A DNA stretch of 64,000 bases from Actinomycetales bacterium (GTDB lineage Bacteria; Actinomycetota; Actinomycetes; Actinomycetales; Actinomycetaceae), in contig JAATFD010000053.1 of NCBI GenBank assembly GCA_015655375.1, positions 62,001 to 126,000 of the forward strand, written 5' to 3'. Of this stretch, positions 9,039-17,068 are shown piece by piece. Position numbers and translations under genes: made by a program. The notes below the pieces were generated by a model that was not told the DNA's origin, searched no databases, and saw only the letters and a list, made by a program, of their open reading frames with translations. Numbering within the stretch: position 1 is the stretch's first letter; every line of letters begins with the position of its first letter.

Positions 9039-9058
9039 GGGCAGACGGCCAGCTGCCC
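9039..9058. terminator. Weak hairpin between convergent rarD and dnaB
   Basis: GGGCAG (9039-9044) pairs with CTGCCC (9053-9058) in the 53-base gap between the two stop codons. The stem is only 6 bp and has no T run, so support is modest. Confidence 0.35.
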
Positions 9059-9081
9059 ACCGCCTCGACGGCATCGACCGC

Positions 9082-10503
9082 TCAGGCTGCGGGCCCGATC
9101 TGATTGGCTGAGCGTCCTTCAATCTGACCCCCATTTCCTGCTTCGATTCCTCGAGGACCACCCGGTTCGTCGCGGCCCGTGTAGTTCGCGAAACGCGCCA
9201 GGTGCCCCTGGAAGAGAGTCTTGATTGTCGCCGTCTCGCCGTTGCGGTGCTTGGCGACGATGATGTCGGCCTCGCCCGGACGATCCTCGGAGTTGTAGTA
9301 CTCGGGGCGGTGCAACAGCATGATGACGTCCGCGTCCTGCTCCAACGAGCCGGATTCGCGCAGGTCGGCCATCATGGGCTTCTTGTCTGTGCGTTGCTCG
9401 GGACCACGGTTCAGCTGTGCGACGGCCACGACCGGGATCTCGATCTCCTTGGCGAGCAGCTTGAGCTGCCGGGAGAATTCGGAGACCTCCTGTTGACGGG
9501 ACTCGATCTGACGCCCCGAGCTCATCAGCTGAAGGTAGTCGACGACGACAAGGCCAAGGTCGTGCTTCTGCTTGAGCCGGCGGCACTTCGCGCGGATCTC
9601 CGTCATCGCCATGTTCGGTGAATCGTCGATGAACAGGGGAGCCTCCGAGACCCTCGACGTCGTCTCGGACACCTTGCGCCAGTCCAGGCTGGTCATCTCA
9701 CCGGCCCGCATCTTCGACAGGAAGACCCCTGACTCTGCGGAGAGCAAACGCATCGCGATCTCCGAGCGCGACATCTCCAGGGAAAAGATCACGGCGGTCG
9801 TGTCGTGATGGATCGAGGCGGAGCGGCAGAAGTCGAGAGCTAGCGTCGACTTCCCCATGGCGGGTCGTGCCGCGACGATGATCATCTGACCGGGGTGGAG
9901 CCCCTGGGTCAGCCGGTCGAGATCCGCGAAGCCGGTGGGCACCCCGTGAAGCTTGTCCTTGTTGCGCTCGATATCTTCCAGCTCGTCGAGGATCCCCTCC
10001 GAGATCTCGCTCATCGGAACGTAGTCCTCCGATGCGCGCCGCTCGGAGACCGCGTAGATCTCGGCCTGTGCCTGGTCAACGATCTGATCGACATCGCCCC
10101 CGGAATCGGCAAACCCGAGCTGGACGATGCGCGTGCCCGCAGACACCAGACGACGCAAGAGGGAGCGTTCGCGCACGATGCGGGCGTAGTAGCCAGCATT
10201 GGCGGCGGTGGGGACCGAAGCGATGAGCGAATGCAGATAGGCGGCACCACCGATGCGCTGAAGCTCACCGCGACGCTGGAGCTCGCCGGCGACCGTCACC
10301 GCGTCGGCAGGTTCCCCCCGACCGGAGAGGTCGACGATGACGTCATGGATCGTCTCGTGTGCGGGCTTGTAGTAGTCCGAACCCCGGATTTCCTCCGTGA
10401 CGTCGTTGATGGCCTCCTTCGACAGCATCATCGACCCGAGGACCGACGTCTCCGCATCAAGGTCCTGAGGCGGAGTGCGGTCGAAATCGGAGTCGTCTGC
10501 CAT
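9082..10503 (-). CDS. dnaB: Replicative DNA helicase DnaB
   Basis: A 473-residue ring helicase that unwinds DNA ahead of the replication fork. The N-terminal domain starts TPPQDLDAETSVLGSMM, the usual primase-interacting domain. The RecA-like ATPase domain has Walker A RPAMGKST (213-220) and the H4-type motif DLGLVVVDYLQLM. No intein interrupts the gene, unlike in some mycobacteria. In many actinobacteria dnaB directly follows rplI. Here it is separated from rpsF-ssb-rpsR-rplI by a transporter and a two-component system and is on the opposite strand. The helicase loader DciA is also in this window at 45250. The upstream gap is full of DnaA-box-like repeats. Confidence 0.95.
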   Translation of the reverse strand: MADDSDFDRTPPQDLDAETSVLGSMMLSKEAINDVTEEIRGSDYYKPAHETIHDVIVDLSGRGEPADAVTVAGELQRRGELQRIGGAAYLHSLIASVPTAANAGYYARIVRERSLLRRLVSAGTRIVQLGFADSGGDVDQIVDQAQAEIYAVSERRASEDYVPMSEISEGILDELEDIERNKDKLHGVPTGFADLDRLTQGLHPGQMIIVAARPAMGKSTLALDFCRSASIHHDTTAVIFSLEMSRSEIAMRLLSAESGVFLSKMRAGEMTSLDWRKVSETTSRVSEAPLFIDDSPNMAMTEIRAKCRRLKQKHDLGLVVVDYLQLMSSGRQIESRQQEVSEFSRQLKLLAKEIEIPVVAVAQLNRGPEQRTDKKPMMADLRESGSLEQDADVIMLLHRPEYYNSEDRPGEADIIVAKHRNGETATIKTLFQGHLARFANYTGRDEPGGPRGIEAGNGGQIEGRSANQIGPAA

Positions 10504-10640
10504 CGGGAAGGGGCCTCCTGAGGGTCGGGTCTGTGGTCACGAGGGCGCCCGGAGCGGGTGGGGATCCAAGGACACCGTGCGCGCACACGTGAGCGTAGCT
10601 GGCACCACAGTCATCGGGCACACCCTCGAGTGCCGCTCGA

Positions 10641-10816
10641 TGTGGACAGCCTGTGGACAAGCTGTGGATGGATCGGCGCGTCGTGCACAATGCTTGTGGA
10701 TGAACAGAGAGCCTCTGTCCGACGGCACGATTTCGGGGCTGAATGCAAATCGGCGTGATTCCGCGCCGTTGACGAGGTCTTCCGTCCACAGGCCTGTACA
10801 CAACCTGTGGACGGAA
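10641..10816. repeat. Cluster of DnaA-box-like repeats between dnaB and the MATE gene
   Basis: The 329-base divergent gap contains several copies of the TGTGGA/TCCACA core: TGTGGACAG (10641), CTGTGGACAA (10651, a perfect TTGTCCACAG on the other strand), GCTGTGGATG (10661) and TTGTGGATGA (10694). It ends in a perfect 13-bp inverted repeat, TTCCGTCCACAGG (10780-10792) with CCTGTGGACGGAA (10804-10816), separated by 11 bases. The core matches the boxes in the origin region of this window. Confidence 0.65.
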
Positions 10817-10832
10817 AGTAGGGAGCAATTCA

Positions 10833-12323
10833 GTGGACGACACACGTGGCGGATCTGACATCCCTCAAGTGCCCCTCGAGGGTTCGGAATCGGGCCGCGA
10901 GGATGGCTCCGATCGATCGCTGACCCGGCAGATCCTCGCCCTCGCCCTGCCCTCTCTGGGGTCGCTGGTGGCCGAACCACTCTTCGTCGTCATCGACTCC
11001 GCGATGGTCGGACATCTGGGCACCGCGGAGCTGGCGGGACTGGCCATCGGATCGACAGTGCTGCAGACCGTCGTCGGGATCTTCGTCTTCCTCGCCTACT
11101 CGACGACCGCCCTGACCGCCCAGGCACTGGGAGCCGGGCACCGGGAGAAGGGGGTCCGGGCCGGGATCGAGGCGATGTGGCTGGCAGCGGGCCTCGGCGC
11201 TGTGGCCGCCCTCGTCCTCGCCCTCGCCGGACCCACCCTGGTCAGCGCCCTGGGGGCGAGCGCCGAGGTCACACCCTCCGCCGTCGCCTATCTGCGGGCC
11301 TCCGCCCCGGGGCTGATCGGGATGTTCGTCGTGCTTGCCGCCACCGGGACCCTTCGCGGACTGCTTGACACGACGACGCCCCTGATCGTGGCCACCGCCG
11401 GTGCGGTCCTCAACGTCCTTGCGAATGCCGTGCTGATCTACGGGGCACGCCTGGGAGTCGCGGGCTCCGGCGCGGGGACGGCTCTGGCCCAGACCGCGAT
11501 GGCACTCGTCCTCGCTCTCGTCGTCGCGCGAGGGGCGAAGGAGCTCGGAGTACCGCTCGGGCCCTCCGCAGGGGGCGTGTCGAAGGCCGCCGTGGACGGC
11601 GCTCCCTTGCTGATCCGGACGATCGCCCTGCGCGTCGCGCTGTTGGCGACGCTGGCCGGAGCCACTGCCGTCGGGACCCAGGCGCTCGCCGCCCACCAGG
11701 TCGTCAACTCGATCTGGAACTTCACGGGTTTCGTCCTCGACGCCTTGGCGATCGCCGCTCAGGCGTTGGTCGGATACACGCTCGGATCCGGCGATTCCGT
11801 GGGTCTGCGCGCACTGCTGCGCCGCCTGACGGTGTGGGGCGCCGGCGCGGGTGTCGTCCTCGGGGGAATCATTGCCGCTCTCGCGCCGTGGCTTCCCCTG
11901 TTGTTCGGATCCGACCCCGCCATGCATCACATCGCCACCGCGGCACTCCTCGCCGCGGCGGTGTTCATGCCGCTCGGGGGCGTCGTCTTCCTGCTCGACG
12001 GGGTGTTGATCGGCGCCTCGCAGGGGCGCTATCTGGCCGGGGCCGGTCTGGTGACTTTGGCCGTGTACCTCCCCACGTTGTGGGGACTGGTCCGCTGGGT
12101 CCACACGAGCGCCGCGGCCGAGAACGTTGCGAGCAGTGGCGCCGCGAGTGCGACGGGGTTCGACCTCGCGACACAGACCCACGCGATGGTCGCACTGTGG
12201 ATCTGCTTCGGAGGCGTGTTCATAGGGATGCGGGCGCTGTGCAATTCCTGGAGGACCTGGTGGTCGCCGGAACGCGCGCTCGTGCGGACCCTCGGCACAG
12301 CGGGTGGAGGCGCCGCCCATTGA
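10833..12323 (+). CDS. MATE family efflux transporter (DinF-like)
   Basis: A 496-residue membrane protein with about twelve hydrophobic segments, typical of Na+- or H+-coupled multidrug and toxin extrusion transporters. The first MATE repeat begins LTRQILALALPSLGSLVAEPLFVVIDSAMVGHLG, and the DinF-like ATGTLRGLLDTTTPL follows. The GTG start is preceded by GGGAG. The first 30 residues are charged and probably cytoplasmic. It is transcribed away from dnaB across the DnaA-box-like repeats. The substrate is unknown. Confidence 0.88.
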   Translation: MDDTRGGSDIPQVPLEGSESGREDGSDRSLTRQILALALPSLGSLVAEPLFVVIDSAMVGHLGTAELAGLAIGSTVLQTVVGIFVFLAYSTTALTAQALGAGHREKGVRAGIEAMWLAAGLGAVAALVLALAGPTLVSALGASAEVTPSAVAYLRASAPGLIGMFVVLAATGTLRGLLDTTTPLIVATAGAVLNVLANAVLIYGARLGVAGSGAGTALAQTAMALVLALVVARGAKELGVPLGPSAGGVSKAAVDGAPLLIRTIALRVALLATLAGATAVGTQALAAHQVVNSIWNFTGFVLDALAIAAQALVGYTLGSGDSVGLRALLRRLTVWGAGAGVVLGGIIAALAPWLPLLFGSDPAMHHIATAALLAAAVFMPLGGVVFLLDGVLIGASQGRYLAGAGLVTLAVYLPTLWGLVRWVHTSAAAENVASSGAASATGFDLATQTHAMVALWICFGGVFIGMRALCNSWRTWWSPERALVRTLGTAGGGAAH

Positions 12324-12334
12324 CATTCGTCAAT
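12319..12334. promoter_or_regulatory. Perfect inverted repeat upstream of the secreted-peptide/two-component genes
   Basis: ATTGAC-ATTC-GTCAAT is a perfect 6-bp inverted repeat overlapping the stop codon of the MATE gene. It lies about 100 bases before the small exported peptide gene. The spacing and size fit a binding site for a NarL-type response regulator such as the one encoded downstream, but this is inference. An AT-rich GGTAATGATTC follows at 12364-12374. Confidence 0.4.
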
Positions 12335-12435
12335 GTTCTCGACCGGAATGCATGAGGGACAATGGTAATGATTCTTGTGCAGTGGGGCTCACCCGGTTCC
12401 ACGCGAAGATCGATGGCAAACAGGAGATGATCCCG

Positions 12436-12648
12436 ATGAGGACGACAAAGCGGATTCTGGCGGCCTGTGCACTCAGCCTGGTCGCGCTCGGCAGCACCCA
12501 GGCGATCGCGACAGCGAGCCCGGTGGCCAGCCCGCAGGACGAAGCGGTGAGCATCATCCAGCCTGCGGGTGGAGCGACGACGCTGGGATCGGGCTCATGG
12601 CTTTGCGCACTCCTCCCGCACATCCCGTTCTGCAGTGAGAACGCCTGA
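12436..12648 (+). CDS. Small exported peptide with a C-terminal Cys-X8-Cys loop
   Basis: A 70-residue precursor that I do not recognise. The N-terminus MRTTKRILAACALSLVALG is a clear signal peptide, and cleavage is likely near the ATA-SP bond at about residue 30. The mature part of roughly 40 residues ends GSWLCALLPHIPFCSENA, with two cysteines eight residues apart that could form a disulfide or be modified. AGGAG lies nine bases before the chosen ATG; the ATG at 12427 touches that site and is less likely. The stop lies 9 bases before a membrane histidine kinase gene, followed by its response regulator. This order suggests a secreted signal, or a regulated bacteriocin-like or surface peptide, sensed by the kinase. 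Confidence 0.65.
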   Translation: MRTTKRILAACALSLVALGSTQAIATASPVASPQDEAVSIIQPAGGATTLGSGSWLCALLPHIPFCSENA

Positions 12649-12657
12649 TCCCTGTCC

Positions 12658-13878
12658 ATGTTCGATCGGATCCGCCGGTTCGTACTCAGGCAACCGATCG
12701 GCAGTGTGTCGCGACGGATCGCCTTCGGTGCGCTAGCCCCCCTTCTGGTCCCCCTCGAGTTTCTTACTCTGTGGCTCTCCAGCGGTACCCTCAACGTCTT
12801 CACCGCTGAATGGATTCTGCTGTCCTACGCCTTGCTGGCCCTGACGGGGTGGCTCCCGGCGACCGGAGGCACGCTCTTCACGATCGTCACGCTGACCGGA
12901 GTCCTCCTGCCCGACAGCACTCTCCACACGACCTTCACCCTGCTCGGCATCTACGCCGTCGCCGCGGACTGGGTCTCGCGACGGTGGTATCTTCCCGCAC
13001 TACTGGTCATTGCGAGCACCGAGACCATCCAACTCATGCGCTCCGCCAATCCATTGGCCGATGTCGCAGGTCTGATCTTCGGGACCGCGAGCGCGATCGC
13101 CATCGGCCTCGTCCTCCAGTGGAATCACAAACACGTCGAAGACCTCGAGACCCGGGCCGAAGAGGCTCGCTTGGCCGCGAGCCGTGCGGGTGAGGCTGTG
13201 CGCCACGACCTCACCGTCAACCTCCACGACACCGTCGCCCAAGACCTCACGCGCATCATCGTCGCCAGTCAGTCGATCGCTCGACGCACGACCGACGCCC
13301 AGGCCGGAGAGGACACCGAGGCACTGGGCGAACTGGCTCGCCACGCGATGCGACAGGTCCGTGCCCTCATCGACGACGCCGGGCTCAGTCACCCCGATCC
13401 CGCAGAACCCTTGGCAGAGGTCCTGACCACCTGCCAGACGATGCTTGCCGGACGTTCGATCACGTTGGCGGCCGAGCTGCCCGACGACGCCGACACCGCA
13501 CATTCGTTGCGGCAACGCACCGTCCTCGCCCTCGCCTTTCGGGAGGGATCGACGAACATCTTCAAATACGCCCGCGCCGGATCCCGCGCGACACTGACGC
13601 TGGAGGACCTCGACGAGGGCGCCGTCGCCCTAACGATGGTCAACGACATCGACCCAGCCTCCGACGACGTGCGCGCGACTCTGGCCGGCGGATTCGGCCT
13701 CGAGAATCTCATCACACAAGCCGCGCGCGAGAGCGGTCGGGTCCAGTTCGGATCGAACGGCGGGCGCTGGGTGCTGACGATGATGCTGCCCGGACCGGAC
13801 GCTCGCGAAAACTCCGTTTCCATCGACGCGATGCCCCTCGACCCGTCCAGCATTTCGACCGAGGAAGCAGGCACATGA
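12658..13878 (+). CDS. Membrane sensor histidine kinase (HisKA_3 type)
   Basis: A 406-residue kinase. Residues 20-155 contain about six hydrophobic segments with no large extracellular domain. The dimerisation and phosphoacceptor domain has H190 in LHDTVAQDLTRI. The ATPase domain has an N-box FREGSTNIFKYA and a G-box GGFGLENLI. Kinases of this build (the LiaS/NarX/DesK group) often sense membrane or peptide signals through their membrane part. The gene follows the small exported peptide by 9 bases and overlaps the regulator by 4 bases (ATGA). I see no good ribosome site, so translation may be coupled to the peptide gene. It autophosphorylates and passes phosphate to the adjacent regulator. 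Confidence 0.85.
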   Translation: MFDRIRRFVLRQPIGSVSRRIAFGALAPLLVPLEFLTLWLSSGTLNVFTAEWILLSYALLALTGWLPATGGTLFTIVTLTGVLLPDSTLHTTFTLLGIYAVAADWVSRRWYLPALLVIASTETIQLMRSANPLADVAGLIFGTASAIAIGLVLQWNHKHVEDLETRAEEARLAASRAGEAVRHDLTVNLHDTVAQDLTRIIVASQSIARRTTDAQAGEDTEALGELARHAMRQVRALIDDAGLSHPDPAEPLAEVLTTCQTMLAGRSITLAAELPDDADTAHSLRQRTVLALAFREGSTNIFKYARAGSRATLTLEDLDEGAVALTMVNDIDPASDDVRATLAGGFGLENLITQAARESGRVQFGSNGGRWVLTMMLPGPDARENSVSIDAMPLDPSSISTEEAGT

Positions 13879-14567
13879 GACCTCTGAAACTCCTGCTCGC
13901 CGACGACGATCGCCTGACGCGTGAGGGCCTGGCGGAACTGCTGGGCGAACGCGACGACATCGACCTCGTCGCCGTCGTCGGCGACGGTGCGGCAGCCATT
14001 GACGCCTTGACCCGGACGATCGTCGACGTCGCTCTGCTTGATGTGGACATGCCGGTGCTCGACGGAATCACCGCGGCACGCATCACCGCCGCACGTCATC
14101 CGGGCGTCACTGTCGTCATGTTGACCGCCTTCGAGCAAGAGGGATTCCTCGCCCAGGCGCTCAGCGCCGGTGCCCAGGGCTTCTTGACGAAGGACATCCC
14201 CATCGACCAACTCGCACAATTGCTGCATTCCGCTGCCGCGGGGATCACCGTCATGGGCCCGCGCCCGACCGCGATGCTCGCAAAAAGCTATCGGGAGCAG
14301 GCTGCTCGGCGCGAGGACGACCCCGAGTTCACGAAAGCGGTCGACAAGCTGTCTCCGCGCCTGCGCAACGTCTTCGACCTCCTGACCCGCGCAGAATCGA
14401 ACCAGCGCATCGCCGATCTGCTCGGGCTCAGCGAGGGAACGGCGCGGATCTACGTCTCACAGGTCCTCACTGCCACCGGGTGTTCGTCGCGCGCCGAAGT
14501 TGCGGTGCGCGCCGTCAAGGTCGGGCTGGGAGCGCCAAGTGACTGGCTGGACGCGAAGGCCGACTGA
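13875..14567 (+). CDS. NarL/LuxR-family response regulator
   Basis: A 230-residue regulator. The receiver domain has acidic D10-D12, phosphoacceptor D56 in VALLDVDMP and K106 in GFLTKD. The C-terminal helix-turn-helix runs from about LSPRLRNVFDLL to the end. The HTH is less canonical than most LuxR types: SNQRIADLLGLSEGTARIYVSQVL is recognisable, but the usual LTxRExEVL opening is altered to LSPRLRNVF. It overlaps the kinase gene by 4 bases and is the cognate partner. The inverted repeat at 12319 is a plausible target for autoregulation. Confidence 0.88.
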   Translation: MRPLKLLLADDDRLTREGLAELLGERDDIDLVAVVGDGAAAIDALTRTIVDVALLDVDMPVLDGITAARITAARHPGVTVVMLTAFEQEGFLAQALSAGAQGFLTKDIPIDQLAQLLHSAAAGITVMGPRPTAMLAKSYREQAARREDDPEFTKAVDKLSPRLRNVFDLLTRAESNQRIADLLGLSEGTARIYVSQVLTATGCSSRAEVAVRAVKVGLGAPSDWLDAKAD

Positions 14568-14790
14568 GGCGGGAGCTGCGCGACCAGAGCGGTGAGATCC
14601 TGCGCGAGGAGACGCCGCCCGCGGCTGGGCACCGTCGCCCACGACCTGGGCCTTGTTGTCAAGGCGCCGGCATGGGACTGACGACGGATAACGACGCCGT
14701 CGTTGTGGGCGATGCAACCCCAGCGGCCGTCCACAGGGCTGGCACCGAGGCACCACGGCCGACTAAAGTGGTCAGACGGACCATCTCCGC

Positions 14791-14871
14791 ACCCACCCGG
14801 GGGCGGAGGGTTCGATGCAACACCCTCCTGTCACGGAAGGACCGTGACCGCTGAGACCACGGGAGGTGGGT
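14791..14871 (+). promoter_or_regulatory. Structured rpsF leader, candidate ribosomal-protein autoregulation element
   Basis: The last 90 bases before rpsF can fold into a three-stem structure. An outer stem pairs ACCCACC (14791-14797) with GGTGGGT (14865-14871). Inside it are a hairpin of GGAGGGT (14805-14811) with ACCCTCC (14822-14828) and a perfect hairpin of GTCACGG (14830-14836) with CCGTGAC (14842-14848). The outer stem would cover the AGGTGGG ribosome-binding region. Leaders that bind the S6:S18 complex are known before rpsF in other bacteria. Whether this one belongs to that class is inference. Confidence 0.5.
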
Positions 14872-14878
14872 TCACGCA

Positions 14879-15166
14879 ATGCGTGCCTACGAACTGATGG
14901 TGATCCTCGATCCCACGATCGACGAGCGCACCGTCGCCCCCTCAATGGAGAAGTACACGCAGCAGGTCATCGCTGCGGGCGGCTCCGTCGAGAAGACCGA
15001 TATCTGGGGCAAGCGGCGCCTCGCCTATGACATCAAGAAGCACTCCGAGGGCATCTACGTCGTCATCAACCTGACAACGACGCCGGAGACCGCACTGGAG
15101 ATCACCCGCCAGATGAACCTCAACGAGGCCATCCTGCGCACGAAGCTCCAGCGCGCCGACGCCTGA
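14879..15166 (+). CDS. rpsF: 30S ribosomal protein S6
   Basis: A 95-residue S6 protein, starting [21 protein letters not shown], of normal length for actinobacteria. S6 binds S18 on the platform of the small subunit. It is the first gene of rpsF-ssb-rpsR-rplI. The start has GGGAGGTGGG upstream, within the structured leader. The 311-base gap from the response regulator contains a small hairpin (ACGACGG with CCGTCGT near 14690), a TAAAGT hexamer at 14764 that may be a -10 element, and the leader. Confidence 0.97.
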   Translation: MRAYELMVILDPTIDERTVAPSMEKYTQQVIAAGGSVEKTDIWGKRRLAYDIKKHSEGIYVVINLTTTPETALEITRQMNLNEAILRTKLQRADA

Positions 15167-15215
15167 CGCCCAACACCCGTTCCATCCCAGACCCAGAGGA
15201 CATCAAGGAGCCGAC

Positions 15216-15803
15216 ATGGCCGGAGACACAGTCATCACGATCATCGGCAATCTGACCGCCGACCCGGAGTTGCGGTTCACGCCGTCCGGAGCGGCAGTCG
15301 CCGACTTCACGGTGGCCTCCACCCCCCGCACGTTCGATCGCACTGCCAACGAGTGGAAGGACGGGGACACCCTGTTCATGCGCTGCTCGATCTGGCGCGA
15401 GGCCGCTGAGAACGTGGCCGAGTCACTGCGCAAGGGCATGCGGGTCATCGTCCAGGGACGTCTCACCCAGCGCAGCTACGAAACCCGCGAGGGCGAGCGG
15501 CGCACCGTCGTGGAGATGCAGGCCGACGAGGTCGGCCCCTCCCTGCGTCGGGCCAAGGCCCAGGTCACCCGCACCAGCGGTGGTCAGGGCGGCGGTCAGG
15601 GTGGGTACTCCCAGGCTGGTGGTCAGGGGGGCTACGGCTCTCAGAGCACCACTCAGGGCGATCAACAGACTTCCCCCCAGAGTGGCCAGGGTGGTTTTGG
15701 ATCGGGCAACCAGGGAAGCTACAACGCCCCTACCGGCGGATCTACCAACGATCCGTGGCGGACCGAGGGTGCATCCTCGTTCGGGGACGAGCCTCCCTTC
15801 TGA
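15216..15803 (+). CDS. ssb: Single-stranded DNA-binding protein
   Basis: A 195-residue SSB. The OB fold occupies residues 1-115 ([31 protein letters not shown]). It is followed by a Gly/Gln/Ser-rich linker and the acidic tip DEPPF, which recruits partner proteins at the replication fork. It lies 49 bases after rpsF in the usual order. The linker contains repeated GGQGG-like units. Confidence 0.97.
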   Translation: MAGDTVITIIGNLTADPELRFTPSGAAVADFTVASTPRTFDRTANEWKDGDTLFMRCSIWREAAENVAESLRKGMRVIVQGRLTQRSYETREGERRTVVEMQADEVGPSLRRAKAQVTRTSGGQGGGQGGYSQAGGQGGYGSQSTTQGDQQTSPQSGQGGFGSGNQGSYNAPTGGSTNDPWRTEGASSFGDEPPF

Positions 15804-15819
15804 TCCTCGCGCGCGAGGA
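15804..15819. other. 16-bp palindrome right after the ssb stop codon
   Basis: TCCTCGCGCGCGAGGA is a perfect palindrome starting at the first base after the ssb stop. It could form a tight hairpin in the 136-base ssb-rpsR gap and may act as an attenuator or processing site. There is no T run. Confidence 0.4.
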
Positions 15820-15939
15820 CGCGCGAGCGAGTGGCCGCATCAATGGCCACGAGACCGCGATCGCCCTCGTCGAGAATCAGCTTGACGAATTGTGTGGGAC
15901 GGACCTGTGAGTCCGACCCGATCATCAGAGGAGAACATC

Positions 15940-16182
15940 ATGGCGAAGCCTCAACTTCGCGCCAAGCCCTTCAAGAAGAAGGCCAACCCGCTGAGGGCGG
16001 CCAAGATCGACCACGTCGACTACAAGGACACGGCCCTGCTGCGGAAGTTCATTTCCGACCGTGGCAAGATCCGCGCCCGTCGCGTCACCGGCGTGACGGT
16101 CCAGGAACAGCGTCAGATCGCCAAGGCAGTCAAGAACGCCCGCGAGATGGCTCTGCTGCCCTACTCGTCGTCCGGCCGCTGA
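15940..16182 (+). CDS. rpsR: 30S ribosomal protein S18
   Basis: An 80-residue S18, starting [31 protein letters not shown] chose the ATG at 15940, preceded by AGAGGAG; an in-frame upstream ATG would add non-conserved residues. Its N-terminus lacks the four-cysteine zinc ribbon seen in some S18 paralogues, so this is the zinc-independent form. It is the third gene of the rpsF operon and pairs with S6. Confidence 0.95.
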   Translation: MAKPQLRAKPFKKKANPLRAAKIDHVDYKDTALLRKFISDRGKIRARRVTGVTVQEQRQIAKAVKNAREMALLPYSSSGR

Positions 16183-16203
16183 TCAGGGGAAGGGACAAAC
16201 ATT

Positions 16204-16659
16204 ATGGCTACCAAGCTCATCCTCACCCATGACGTGTCGAACCTCGGCTCGGCCGGAGAGGTCGTCGAGGTCAAAGACGGATACGCCCGCAACTACTTGG
16301 TTCCCCGCGGCCTCGCCGCCAAATGGACCAAGGGAGCCCAGAAGCAGATCGACCAGATGACCGCCGCGAGCCGCAATCGCGAGATCGCTACGGTCGATGA
16401 CGCGCGCATCGTCCGCGACGCTTTGCAGGCGACTCCTTTCGTGACCGTCTCCGGCACCGTCGGGACGAGCGGACGCCTCTTCGGCGCCATCTCGACCTCC
16501 GACATCGCCGACGCCGTCAAGAACGAGCTCAACCAGACGATCGACCGTCGCAAGGTCGTCGTCAAGACCCCGCTGAAGGCTGTGGGCGACTACTCCGTGG
16601 TCGTCAACCTGCACCCCGAGGTCGCGGCGACGCTGAAAGTTCGCGTCATCGCCAAGTGA
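16204..16659 (+). CDS. rplI: 50S ribosomal protein L9
   Basis: A 151-residue L9. The N-terminal domain has the signature VSNLGSAGEVVEVKDGYARNYLVPRGLA, joined by a long helix to the C-terminal domain. It binds 23S rRNA near the L1 stalk. It begins 21 bases after rpsR and ends the operon, which has a strong hairpin downstream. Confidence 0.96.
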   Translation: MATKLILTHDVSNLGSAGEVVEVKDGYARNYLVPRGLAAKWTKGAQKQIDQMTAASRNREIATVDDARIVRDALQATPFVTVSGTVGTSGRLFGAISTSDIADAVKNELNQTIDRRKVVVKTPLKAVGDYSVVVNLHPEVAATLKVRVIAK

Positions 16660-16732
16660 TCTGAGCGCGAAGGGACGCGGGGAGGTCAGCGCACGTGAGC
16701 GCTGAGTGACTCCGGGCCCTCCGCGAGGACCA

Positions 16733-16789
16733 ACAGAACGCCCCCGGTTCCATGGGCCAAGTCCCAGTCGGAACCCGGGGGCGTTCTGT
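16733..16789 (+). terminator. Terminator of the rpsF-rplI operon
   Basis: A long near-perfect stem pairs ACAGAACGCCCCCGGTTCC (16733-16751) with GGAACCCGGGGGCGTTCTGT (16770-16789), with one bulged base and an 18-base loop. TTCTGTG follows. It lies between convergent rplI and the penicillin-binding protein gene and could serve both strands. Confidence 0.8.
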
Positions 16790-16889
16790 GTTCTGTGTCC
16801 GCCGAACACGCTAACTTTTCGCCTCGAGACGCAGCGCGAGTGACGCGCAGTGCGGACGGAGGAAGCAACTGCACATGGAGGTGTCGATC

Positions 16890-16927
16890 GCACATTGAGG
16901 TACCCGCATGCCGGTACCTCAATGTGC
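16890..16927. repeat. Perfect 15-bp inverted repeat with a flanking partial copy
   Basis: GCACATTGAGGTACC (16890-16904) and GGTACCTCAATGTGC (16913-16927) are perfect inverted copies around an 8-base loop that contains GCATGC. A third, imperfect copy, GCACATGGAGGTGTC (12 of 15 bases identical), precedes it directly at 16871-16885. It may serve as the terminator of the minus-strand penicillin-binding protein gene, but the partial third copy does not fit a simple terminator. The rest of the 409-base gap holds nothing I can identify. Confidence 0.6.
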
Positions 16928-17068
16928 AATGAGCTCCTTCGTGTGCGTTTGGAACCCCGATCCGACGCAAAGGAACCGTTTCCTGCCCGGTTGCTTTGGC
17001 GCCCCCACCCTCGTCGATGAGCACGCCTGAACGCGTCTCACGATCCAAAGGGAACGTGCCTCGCAGTC

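Noticed and set aside
12364..12374. GGTAATGATTC as a Zur or Fur box before the exported peptide
   Set aside because: The palindrome is partial and no metal-related gene is adjacent. It is equally likely to be promoter sequence.
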